This document shows positions 48,492 through 59,159 of a stretch of 64,000 bases of DNA, one piece after another. The notes below the pieces were generated by a model. That model was not told where the DNA came from. It searched no databases and saw only the letters and a program-made list of their open reading frames with translations. The stretch is from the NCBI RefSeq assembly GCF_021155775.2, contig NC_060237.1, positions 21,598,970 through 21,662,969 on the forward strand, given 5' to 3'. Every line of letters begins with the position of its first letter. The first letter of the stretch is position 1. The stretch comes from Neodiprion pinetum. Lineage: Eukaryota; Arthropoda; Insecta; Hymenoptera; Diprionidae. Both the position numbers and the translations under genes were made by a program.

Positions 48492-51400
48492 TCACTCGGT
48501 TTCCGGCCATTGCGACTGGATCTGTAGTGCCGTAAATCTCGTCCACTTTGCTTTCAGTTCTTTCTACCTTTCAGACATTCCTTGACATCCGGTTTTTTCC
48601 GCGAAGCGACACACCGTTTCATTCGCTTCCCGTGATTTCGCAAGCACACTCTCGAGCATAAAAATACAAGACGTATACGAGTCTTGCCGAGGGGCGGTGG
48701 AAAGGCGAGACGAGGCACGTCAAAGTGCGTCTACGCGCACGTCTGGGAGTGAAGGTACGACACCGGTACGTGCTGAACTGCGATGCATGGGGGTCGAGCA
48801 CTCGTGCTAAATAAATTGATTCTCAGAGAAGAGAGAGAGAGAGAGAAAGACTGTGTGTGGTAATGAAGGAGGGGTTGGTGCTGGGTCAAAAGCCTTTTGT
48901 AAATTCCCATCAACATGTCTCCGCTTCAATTATTATCGAAGGAATTGAGCAATTAGACCCCCATTATAAGTTTTAATGGAGTCGATCCTGAAGCAGCCCT
49001 CCAGTATGCAACGATCGTCATACTTTCCCACCGGGAAGACGTCGTCCAGGATCCGAAACGGGCCTGTAAGCGTATTAGCGCTAATAGTAAAGCGCGGGAT
49101 GGTCAAGTCCGTGGATCAAGATAAGGAAACGATTTTAAAAGGGTTAATACGCTGTGTTTTAAATTTAAGAACCTCCATAGTCGTTACCGAATCAATCAGC
49201 CGTGCGGTTAAACAAAAATCTCACAAAGATTATCCTCCGTTCTCGGCCAGTGATAAGTAAAGTTACCGAGTATCAATTGAAATTGAAAACGTTGCAAGTT
49301 GAGCTCAAGGGAACACGAGCTCGTCCCTCGAACACTAACAATAAGAAAGCACACCGTAAGACAGACCAAGCGGGTCTGCTCGGATAACGGCGTGGGTGTG
49401 TGCTCGGCGACCCGGAACCTCGTTGGGACTCGGCGAACCTCAGGCATCTAGATCCTTTATTCTAGGAATATCCGTCCGTCTTCATATCTCGTTAATGGTT
49501 TATACAGCAACGATACCCGGCAGACTGTGGTATATCATAGCGAAGAAGCAACGTCGCGTCACCTCGAGACGTGGGCGGAGAGTTGCGTGGGTTGAATGGT
49601 GGGTGATCAGCGATGTTTCGGCTCACCACTGGGGTTGTTTGCTAATATTTCGCGTATTCGATAAGCGGCTTGAGGCATTCGCGAGCCATTGGCTAATGGC
49701 GAATTCCCGACTCCAAGCAGCGTGAAGATCGAGGTACGAATTGATCGAGACCACTCGTCTGTTCGGGAGCAAAGACTGATAAAACGACCCTTTAAGTGCG
49801 CGCTAATGTGGCTCAAACTGTCCCGATTCCTCTCTCTTTCTCGTCTCTCCCGTTTGCGTGACCGTGGTAGAGCTTTTCACTGTCCGGTTAAGCCTTATTA
49901 TTAATCCTTGCCAAGTTTTTAGATAATTGTACCGGCAGACCGCGAAGGTGGAGGATGATCATTTGCGAGAGGCGAAATTGATGCCGGTATCATCTTTGAA
50001 ATTGCTTACCGAGGCTAATCCAGCCAGACTCTCGGATGAGAGCTGGGCGCCGCTCCGCGTGATGCAAGAAACAAGTTGAACCCGTGTTCGGAACCTTTTA
50101 GCCTCAACGAAGAGAGTGTTGCGAACTTCGCAATGAAAGGCAACGACGCTGAAACATCATCGCGACAATATCCGGTCTGGTGATTGACGTTCAATTTGAT
50201 GCTTCCAAGAATAATCGTTAACCTTAGCTCGATTCGTTCAACCAACCGTTTGACGACCCGTGTACTTAACCTTGTATAAATTTATTACCACTGCCGCAAC
50301 TTTGAGCCGATCAGACCGTCAGGCTTCGGTAATCGAATTGATTAGCGGCTTGCGTTTAAATCGTGGGAATAGCATCGGGAGACAAATAGACGTAGAACTT
50401 AACTTAAACTTGTGCCATTCGTTGACAAATCGCGGTGAACATTGTTTGCAGGGATTGTAATATATTCACCGCGACCAGGCATATGCTGTACCTGAAATTG
50501 GAAATTTTTTTAGAAGAATACACCTCGAGTAATATTTGAACGAATTCTGATCGAGATTGTGTGTACAATATTTCTGAGATAAAAGTTCACGGGGCATGCA
50601 GAGTTTTCACTGAACCGTTAAACTTTCATATTTGCGTATGGAAAATAACTGTAGCATTTTACGTATCATTTCACCACAATTCCAGAGCTATGATACTGAG
50701 AAAATGTCAACGTCACAATTGAGTACCCTTTAAATTATTATCGAATGAATTTGTGCGTCGATAAAAATTCGTTATAACGAGCATTTGGCAAATTGGAAAC
50801 GGTGGTTGTGTACCGGCATCGATTCGAATTGATAATATCGTAACAAGCTCGGTCAATTACATCGATGTAGATTGCACGCGAACAGAAAAGGAAGGATACC
50901 GATTCGACTAAAACACCGATTTCGCTTAAATTTCCCGGAGGAGATGTTAATACGTTAAGCGTATTATTCGGTATCCCGCGTTTTTGTGCCTCGATGTTCG
51001 CTCGTGCCACATCTGGACAAAAATAAATTCCATACACGCCTACATCACCGAGTGATTCGGCAAGAGGTGAGGGGATAAAGTATGCTTCGTGATGGAGTAA
51101 GCCGCGAGCTTTAGGCTTTCGGACTTACAACTGTTGAAGCGAGGGTATAATAAACAAAAGACGCGGACTTTGTGCGTGTGTCATGTGTACGAAATGGTTG
51201 CGAAATTTGATGCGAAAACGTCCGAGCGTTCGGAGAATCTCATAAAAAATGTAAAGCAGAGAGTGTAGGGGGCTCTGCTCTCTTTGTACACACCCCCGGA
51301 TCCCTACGTGGACATAACGACTTTAATAAAAACCGCATTACACGCGTCACGTGATTTTATTCCTGTTTCGTTTCACTCCCGCAAATATACGAAACACGCA

Positions 51401-54182
51401 TGTACGCACTCGTATTAGCCGGTCCTTCTACATGAAATCCCCGCGTTATATTCAGTGCAGCGGTACCGGAACCCTGGCAAAGTGCTAGGGGTAAGTAGAC
51501 GGATATCGGGTGGTTCGTTTCATTTGAATTTTGATTAACCAAGAGAGCCGCTAGACGCCCGAAATTTCCACTTCGCTTCCGATTAAATTTAAATAATTCA
51601 GAACGCGGATGAGATGCAGCTTCGCGCCAAGGATAGGCTTGAAATTAGATAAAACATACCGTAGCATTCGTACAGCCGTAAATCACCATAAAATTTATTG
51701 ATACCGAAGAAACAAATTTGAAATAAACCACCAGACAAGCAGAAAATTTAAACTAGCTACTCGAGTGGTATACCTATAAAGACGTTGTATAAAGACTACA
51801 CGGAAAGAAATTCCTGAATATAGGGCAATGCGATGCCGGGAACAAGAATTATACGAAACATATTGAGTGTAAACAGGATATTACACAGATATAACAGCAA
51901 CGCGTCTGACACGCGGGAAGCTCTCGTAGCAAAGTGCCACCTAATTTCACGGCTCACATATTAAAAGGTGGATATATAAATGAGAAGTAGTGGATGAAAA
52001 CGGATTGAGAAGGTTCACTACACGCGTTTGACTCTCCATCCGTCTTGTTATACACTTCCAAGCTGTTGGCGAGTTAACGGAAATAGCGTTATATTTTTCC
52101 TCTCTTAGTTTAGTCAGAATTACTTATAGATATGCTCGGCTTCCGATCGGTGATGATTATCCGACGGGAAGGCATGAAAGTTGAATTCTATCTCGGATAT
52201 TTACCCGCGTGCAATAACCTGCACATGGACAATATAACGCGCGACGCAAAGCTCCAGGAAGAAGGTCTTCCGAGCTATCGTATTACTCATCCGTACGGGA
52301 GGCGTTACGTACAGGGTGTAAAGAGCGAAGTTAGTAACCGGATAATATAGTTGACACGGCGAGGCGGTCGTAAAACGGCGTCTAGGCCACAGTACTTCAA
52401 GTTTCCGGAACACCGGGAACAGCCCCGTTTCCTTCGAGTAAAAGCAGGGCTTTAGCTCTTCTCCATCCCCAGAACTCGTCCATCCTTTGATCCGCTATCC
52501 GTTATCGTGTGATCAGAACTACTTTCCACTCTTCGTTGCGCATCTCGATTCACGTATTTATATAAAAGCTCAACAGACAGCTGTAAGGACGAGATGTGTA
52601 ATCGAAAGGACGTTGCGATTCGACGGCAAAGCTGTAAGTTTTCCGCTGCAATGGGGTCAGTGTGTTAATAAAAATTTTGCTACACCGCAGCATCTTACTC
52701 AGCCACATCGGTTCGCGTTGGGGCAAAACGGGTGAGTGATGGAATTTTACGCCACTTTGGTCTGCGACGCCCTTTTCAAGGATCGTAAACCGGGCTGCCT
52801 GCATGTTTCTAGTCGGTGAAAATTCGGGAAGGAAACCCCGCAGCACGACACTTTGCGGTAGAAGCCGTGAGACACGCGTGTAATACTGCAAGTTACATAC
52901 ACTCCCATTGTCAGAGAAACTCAAATACCGTCTGGGGAGAGTCGGTTAGCGGCGTGAATTAAGCGCAGAATAAGCTCCCCTAGTCTCGAAACGTTTGGCG
53001 CATTGGAAGGATACAGGCACGGCTTAAAAAGGAGCGAAAAAAAAAGACGCAGGTAAAAAGAAACAACGAAGGAAAATTGTGTTACAATGATTTTTTACCC
53101 TGTGCATGTAAATCTCTGCGAGGAATGCTTAGTGCTCTTCAACTTGGGACTCCCCGACTACGCGTGTGGCTCCCGTTTTGTTATACACTTTTTATACAAG
53201 TGGCCAACAAAGTTTACAAGGATGTTACACGGTACCGTCGTGCAGGCTGCGATGAAATACGCGCGTAATTAAAGTCACCGCATCTATCAACGTCCCCCGC
53301 GAGGTGTCGGTTATAGGTACACGTCTAGAATACTTTACGCACTCCTAAAATGCGTTCCATCCCCCCCGCCCCCTGACGACTCGGCTTTCTGGCGCTGTAA
53401 GCAGAGCTCTTATCGAACAAAACGCACAATGTTAGTCTTAGAAAAATACTCGCGGTGCGTGCAGTTTGTTTATTTTAAATCAGCCTCGATAATAAAAGCC
53501 ACGTTCTATAAATATACATCATTATATAGCCACTTGAAAAAGAGCGACGGAGATATATACATGTATAGATAGAGGGAGCGAGAGAGAGAGAGAGAGAGAG
53601 AGAGAAAGCAAAAAGAGAGAGAGAAATGAGGGGTAAACAAAAATTGTAACTGTATCAACGAATCTCACGTTTCAGTTTTTATCGAAGAGCAAACACTTCT
53701 GCTTACACAAATTTGCTCGACAACTTTGATATTATACATGATACGATACATCGTTTTGTAATTTACACCGAGAAGCTGTTATATTCTTAAAAACTTCTTC
53801 TTCATCGTTCCCGACATTTTTTACCTCATCTGGAAGTCGTTTCTTCTGATAGTTTTCCTTCTCTCTCTCTCTTTCTTACACAGTGTTGTCAGTTTTTATA
53901 CGTAGCATGCAGTGATAAATTTGTAGCGACTAAAATAGTGCTTAATATTTAAGATGATTCATAAAGTGCGGGGTATAATCGTTTCAGGAAACTGGAGTTT
54001 ATAAATCCCATTATTCACTAATATCTCTGCAACCTGTATTCTAAGATTGAAGTTGAGGAAGTAATTAGATTTCGAACTTGATATTAACTTAAAGGCGGAA
54101 TTCTACGAGAAACAGTGAGCTGTAGACACTTCCGCAAATCGTAACGTTGCGATATATCTGTTAATTAGTACACATTATTACG
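48492..54182. other. Non-coding stretch
   Basis: No supported gene. It holds a GA tract near 48829-48848 and another at 53580-53605. The open frame at 52487-52735 (plus) meets two donor-like sites (GCT|GTAAGT at 52630 and CGG|GTGAGT near 52729) but has no convincing acceptor. Confidence 0.55.
53580..53605. repeat. (GA)n microsatellite
   Basis: About twelve pure AG units, continuing as imperfect purine repeats to about 53626. Confidence 0.93.
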
Positions 54183-54185
54183 CAC

Positions 54186-54402
54186 AGTAATGTTCATTAA
54201 CTTTTTTAGTAATAAAATCGAAACGAGTTTCCTTTCCCAGCAAATTTTATGTGCCAATGAACAGCGACGCACGTGACGGGAGAAAGAAACGATACGTTGA
54301 TCATAGACACATAAAGTTTTCATAGAAATAAAAGCTTCTTTCACTTTTGATTCTAAAAAAGTAACGAAACACCGACAGCCCATTAACGAACATTACTGAA
54401 CA
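54186..54402. mobile_element. Possible small MITE or foldback relic
   Basis: CAGTAATGTTCATTAA (from 54186) is mirrored by the reverse complement of CAGTAATGTTCGTTAA near 54384-54402, with one mismatch. Further in, ACTTTTTTAG is again mirrored (about 54198-54210 and 54354-54365) once an indel of roughly 20 bp is allowed. The enclosed 217 bp has no recognised product and no clear target duplication. It could be an old miniature inverted-repeat element; chance is not excluded. Confidence 0.35.
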
Positions 54403-55469
54403 TCGCAAGAAAATATTATCATAAACCGTCTTGCAATATCGCTATCGGTTATACGGAGGAGGGGATGGGCGTAGAGTTCTCCCGAGGCAAGTGCAAACTC
54501 AAACATAATTAAAATCCTAATAACAAAAATCCCTAGAGGTATAGAGTAATATGGTACTAAACCTAACCGGGAAGAGGGACCGGCGGCGAAGACCGAGCAA
54601 AGCGCGAGTGAACAGCTAATACGGGACTAAATATTGGGTAACTTTGGATGAATGGGGGTATAATGTCGACCGTTGTAGCCAGGAGGAGCGAGCGTCGCGT
54701 ATATCCTTCGGGATAGTACGGGAATACGGGGGAGCTCGGCGGATCCGAGGAGGAGACGGCGAAGCCAGGCTGGCCCGAGGCGTTCGAGTTTCCCGAGGGA
54801 CAAGCGAGGGCCGAGCGACTCTTTATTTAATACCCCGGGGCTGCGTAGGCGTCAAGGAACATCGTCCTGCGCCCTCGGAAGAATTCAGTTGAGGCATTTT
54901 AATGGAGGAGTCCTACGAATCCGTGAAGGAACGAGTGATAAAAACGGCGAGATTCTTACTCCTGTACGCGCATAGTTGAGGAACTGTAATACAGATGCGA
55001 TTGAAGGATGTCGAGAATGGACCGGCGGATGTGGGTTACAACTATAAAAGTGGAGGATACGGAGAGTGATGGAGAAAAACTGTAAGAAGATTTCAATCTG
55101 CTGCCGATTTCATGCAAGCGATTCATCGAAGAGTACGGGATTGAAATAAAGGACACCCAACGAGTGCTTCGAGTTTCAATCGAGGAAGGCTCGCGAGTTT
55201 TTACCTTGTAATTTACAAACGTACGGAAATTTTCCCGTAAATTGGCACTTCGTAGCTTGGGACCTCCGAGCGATTGCGCAGGTTTAATCACACCTCACCG
55301 CAGCTTTCTGTGTCTGTAGCGAAACGGAGTTCGGGGATGAGACGAAGGAGTGTGTGGAGACCGTCTCTCTCGGTCTTACGCCTTATTAACAAGGTTAGGC
55401 GGCATTAAAACTTGGCCTTACTCTTGGAGCTAACAGCCCTTGGGTAACCCTTTGAGAAGCGACACTCAC

Positions 55470-55620
55470 CGGCGAAACCATGCTGGGCTTTTCCGGCCGC
55501 CCGTACGCCGTGAGCTTCCAGCTCTCCTCTGACGTCTATAGGCATGCCTACTCAGCTTCCGCCTCTGGTAGGACCAAGTACTGTCTTCCTCTCGCTCAGG
55601 ACAATATCGTCCCGTAATTG
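55470..55620 (-). other. Candidate 5' exon with start codon and strong donor
   Basis: On the minus strand GC-rich sequence leads to ATGGTTTCGCCG directly before GTGAGTGT (GT at 55469-55468), so an ATG at 55481 would give four codons and a phase 0 junction. The in-frame sequence upstream is open back to a TAG near 55547. GC-rich, short-leader first exons of this form are common in insect genes. No promoter element was identified and the upstream boundary is arbitrary. Confidence 0.22.
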
Positions 55621-55779
55621 CCCTGTAATGCACTATAGTGCCCTTCGTGACGGCTAATTATATTAATAAATCGCCCACTGTTACTCCTACCAACTTATAT
55701 ATATCGTTATACGTACACGCCTCTACGTGCAACCTATCTCGTGTAACTTTGTCAAGTAGTTGTACAGCTCTGCGACCAA

Positions 55780-55780
<1 letters not shown>

Positions 55781-55816
<36 letters not shown>

Positions 55817-55821
55817 GAGAA
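55781..55821. repeat. (GA)n microsatellite
   Basis: About twenty GA units with one C interruption, the longest dinucleotide tract in the window. Confidence 0.95.
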
Positions 55822-56371
55822 GGTATGGAGTACGTGAAAGCGTGTCTCCTTAATTAAAGATCGAATGAAATCGTCAATCCTTCCACATTATAGTTTCCTT
55901 CTTCATGTCGTATCACTAACGATCCGATCATCCTTGTGTCTTCGTACATTCCGGCCATTTTTTCTTATTTACAAACCGTCACGCGATATTTTTCAACCAG
56001 CTTGTAAGTGTAGTGGGAATGATTTTGAATCTATTGTAATGAGTGAACACTTCGCACTTGTTTAAAATTATTGCAAAACGGCTCCTCCTCATATAATATG
56101 CACAACTTGGCAGCGTACAGCTGGAATATGCGGAGTCCTGACAGGTGCCAACCGACATTACGTTCCCTGGGATGAAAATTAAACTGCGTTTTTAGAGACG
56201 ACCTAGACGGTCGCCTTGGCTAAACACGGTAATAACTCCGGGCAGAATGGAGTTTTTGTCTTTATTATTCGCTCGGTTCTTGCAGCCTTTACTCTGCTAC
56301 ATAATTATATGTACAATGTAGATATATATACACGTATGTATGTATGACGACGACGATAACGACAACGACAA

Positions 56372-56608
56372 CAGGAGTGAGCCATAGTCGAAGATTGGAA
56401 AGATGAGGGCTGCGACGAGTAGACGACGAAGATCAACCGTGAGAACTTGTCCACCAGACTTCAGTTGATATAAAGTTTTGTATACGCGATTGCAAATGGA
56501 TGTGACTTGCTCGCGCAAGTTCAGCGTAGGAGTTATTAGCACACCAAGATTCTTTGTAACCTCGGCATAGGGGATGAGAGTGTTACACACCTTTATTTGA
56601 GGAATGAA
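56372..56608 (-). pseudogene. Non-LTR retrotransposon reverse-transcriptase fragment
   Basis: About 79 codons on the minus strand match the region just after the catalytic core of insect non-LTR (LINE, Jockey/I-like) reverse transcriptases. The hallmark order is an IPY...KNLGV block (EVTKNLGVLITPTLN), then REQVTSICNRVYKTLYQLK, then a hydrophobic LIFPIFDYG block. This part of the protein follows the polymerase domain and precedes the C-terminal region. Both ends are cut off: the upstream end stops at a (GA)n tract (56610-56634) and the downstream end dissolves into CGA/CAA triplets and TATG repeats. The catalytic YADD motif, endonuclease and poly-A tail are absent, so it is a dead relic. Family identity is from pattern recall; no search was run. 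Confidence 0.75.
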
Positions 56609-56609
56609 T

Positions 56610-56634
56610 GAGAGAGAGAGAGAGAGAGAGAGAG
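56610..56634. repeat. (GA)n microsatellite
   Basis: Twelve GA units directly abutting the truncated end of the reverse-transcriptase fragment. Confidence 0.94.
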
Positions 56635-57939
56635 ACGGTGAAAATTTGAGTGAAAAAATTTAAGGAGCCCTCACGAGGCCGGTATACGTCATAATTACGT
56701 TGCTGTTTTAGTGGAGTTGGGTTCGCCCTCTAACCTCGACTCACCCCCGACTTCAACCCCACGTGGGCAAGCCGGCGAGTAGCATCCCGGACGAGTTACG
56801 CATAATTAGTATTTATGCTCGAAGCTGCTGCCTTGGAGGGGCGGTGATTTGTGGCTGAAATTCGGTTAATGAGACGCACGTGGCTGTTAATTAACCGCAC
56901 AGCCGAGTAGTTCTGAAATCCGAGTTCAACTCGTCAGGGGAGAATGAAGGGCATATACAAAAAAGGAAAAAAAAAAAAAAAATAACAGAAATACCACAAC
57001 AGAAAAAAAAACCTTTGTGTACTTTATATCGTTAAACTTCCCACACGTGCACCCCGCCCGTCTGACAACGGTTAATGAAATGAACGAGGGCGGAGGATGT
57101 TCATTTTTTTTCTTTCAATATTCTTCTCCTCTCTCGCTTTTTTTTTCTTCTTAATTTTTTCCTCCTATACTCTTTCCGTTCAACTAAATACTGGGGCACT
57201 TCGCGCGTTATTAACTTCCTCGAGAAAGCTAATTTTTCATCCCTACCTCGTACATCGCGCATCGTGCTTTTCTCCTCCCTTTTACTCGCCGGTGTCTAGT
57301 TGTTATTTAATATACGGTACACGGACCCGACGAAGTACGATACGAGGTATTGAATTAAATTAAACGTAAGCCGAGTTTTGTTACGCGACTTGCTAGTACT
57401 GCGGGAATAAATCATCGTTTCCTACATGCCCGATGCAAAGGGCGCGGGGATAAATTAACCAGGTATTTCTACTTTGTGCCACCGCTACTTCCTCTTATTA
57501 ATAGGGAACCTACAGTCGAGCAGCAGCTCGGCGAAGCTCATCAAAGGCGATCCTTCGAGGATCCTTACATCCTCCCTCCTGCGGAACTACTCATAACTTC
57601 GCATCGCGCCTCACTGGGCATCTCTCTACCTGCGCTCTACACCGATGCAAGTTACGTACCTAACAGCGCACTTGACTTGCCCCCTTCTTAAGCGTAGACG
57701 GAGCGTACAATTTTCCCCGCACTCTTGTTCCGACGTCGTCTGATACACCTTGCGAACAAACATTCGACTCGTTGTGAAGGGAAGAATTTTTTCCGTATTA
57801 TTGTTATTTGTTTCTTCGTTTCCTCTGGTTTAATCAAAGAACAATTAAGGCCACGCAGCTGAATAAATTAAGTTTAGATCGTTGAATGAGTGAATAACTG
57901 GCGTGCATGGATAGACGAGTCGGTAAAAGTTGAGTTGGT
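56635..57939. other. Non-coding stretch
   Basis: Nothing recognised. It contains A-rich tracts near 56968-56982 and 57002-57011, and a T/C-rich stretch that gives a spurious hydrophobic frame (57097-57363). Confidence 0.55.
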
Positions 57940-58221
57940 TTGGAAATTTCGTGTATAGGTGCAGTTGCTGAAAGTTCAACGACAGCGATCACCGGAGATG
58001 AAAGCGCAAAGTTTAAATCAATGCGTAATAAAAATCACGGTACATTATCTAAATTTACGATCTACCAGAGTTCATGCGATCAGTACGCAGAGCTAAATGA
58101 TAATGCAATGTACGAGTATACATTTCGCAAATCTGAAACTTTAGTACCTAATAAACTACCACGAAATGAGAATGCCAAGATTTTAACCGCGCTCGATGAA
58201 TTAAAACTCGGACGCAACTAA
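57940..58221 (+). other. Protein-like ORF, unsupported
   Basis: An open frame of 93 codons, starting only at TTG, has balanced composition, several acidic and basic residues and no low complexity. It ends in an amphipathic helix-like NENAKILTALDELKLGRN and a TAA. A weak acceptor (GTGTATAG) sits 10 codons in. No homologue, domain or good splice partner is recognised, so it may be a 3' exon or chance. Confidence 0.18.
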
Positions 58222-58586
58222 CTAATTATAAGCCCAATCAACAGAGCTGGGTAAAAATATCGGGTGCCATTGTGTCTCCGGAGCAAACTGAATTTTATTT
58301 TCCTCTCTACTTTATATCATCGATCTCAACCTAAGCCAGTCGCTAACTATTCCCAAACTTCATTAGTATACTCGCTACCTAGTATCTGGAGCGGTAAACT
58401 CCAAGTTTGAAATTCTTGGTGAACTTGTTAATAACTTGTAAATAAAGCGACGGGGGAGCAGAAGAAGTTGACGAGGAGAGTAAAATTACCGGTTGCTTCG
58501 TGTGTCTGTCGGGTACCTACATATTATCTGCAAGCTGTCACACATTTTTCGCTCCGGGATCGCGTGCGACTGCGTAGCAAAAAGAA

Positions 58587-58610
58587 GCAGCAGCAGCAGC
58601 AGCGGCAGCA
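58587..58610. repeat. (CAG)n trinucleotide repeat
   Basis: Seven to eight CAG/CGG units. In one plus-strand frame they encode a glutamine run (KKKQQQQQRQQ). Confidence 0.9.
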
Positions 58611-58895
58611 ACGTGTTTCCGTGGTTATAAACAGCAACGCCAAGTCGATTATGACGAGTATTTTAAGACCCGGTAACGCCGATACGAGAAAGCCAAATTT
58701 TGGCTGGCTCTGCATAAATTCTATGAAACCTCGGTTCCACCCTTGTCCCTATCCCACGTTTATACAGTTTCGATCCACTTAGTCGCGAATTTTTTTCTCA
58801 AAATTCCTGCGGCAAGCCCCCACAACAATTTCCCCTTCCCGGCTTTTTCTCGCGGCGAATCGCGCGTCTCTTCATTCCCTTTTATTTTCCTTCAG

Positions 58896-59159
58896 GGTTT
58901 AGCTGCGCCCCTAGTCAGCCACGAACAAAGTCGCAAGGGCGAAACCAGCGAAACGAGCGAAACGAGCGAAACGGGGGCAGCAAATTGATATTAAATGCCG
59001 AGGTCGGCCACCTTGTATATTTCTTTATTAAGTCCCGCACACAACCTCCACCTAGGTCCCATCCTCGTCCTCGTCCTCGTCCTCGCCGTCAACGGAGGGC
59101 AGTGACCCCGGCAGACGACAACGACGACGATGCAATTGATTCGGCGTTCACCCCATAGT
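58896..59159 (+). CDS. Candidate 3'-terminal coding exon with short peptide repeats
   Basis: An excellent plus-strand 3' splice site (TTTATTTTCCTTCAG, AG at 58894-58895) is followed by two open frames. Phase 1 entry gives about 87 codons to TAG at 59157-59159, crossing a 9-base tandem repeat (read as QRNERNERN) and a 6-base repeat (PRPRPRPRR) and ending in an acidic DDNDDDAIDSAF tail. Phase 0 entry gives 30 codons (ETSETSETSET) to TGA at 58986-58988. An upstream CAG-repeat frame ends near a CCCG|GTAACG donor (58671/58672) that would join in phase 1, giving a 224-nt intron. Frame retention through both repeats is suggestive, but stop-poor composition alone could explain it. No homologue is recognised. 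Confidence 0.28.
58941..58976. repeat. 9-bp tandem repeat (GAAACSAGC)
   Basis: Three and a half copies of a nine-base unit. Confidence 0.88.
59064..59085. repeat. (CCTCGT)n hexamer repeat
   Basis: Nearly four copies of a six-base unit. In the phase 1 frame it encodes Pro-Arg repeats. Confidence 0.88.

Noticed and set aside
57097..57363. Hydrophobic N-terminus resembling a signal or membrane segment
   Set aside because: It is a translation of a T/C-rich tract (Phe/Leu/Ser only), without a charged n-region or credible cleavage site.
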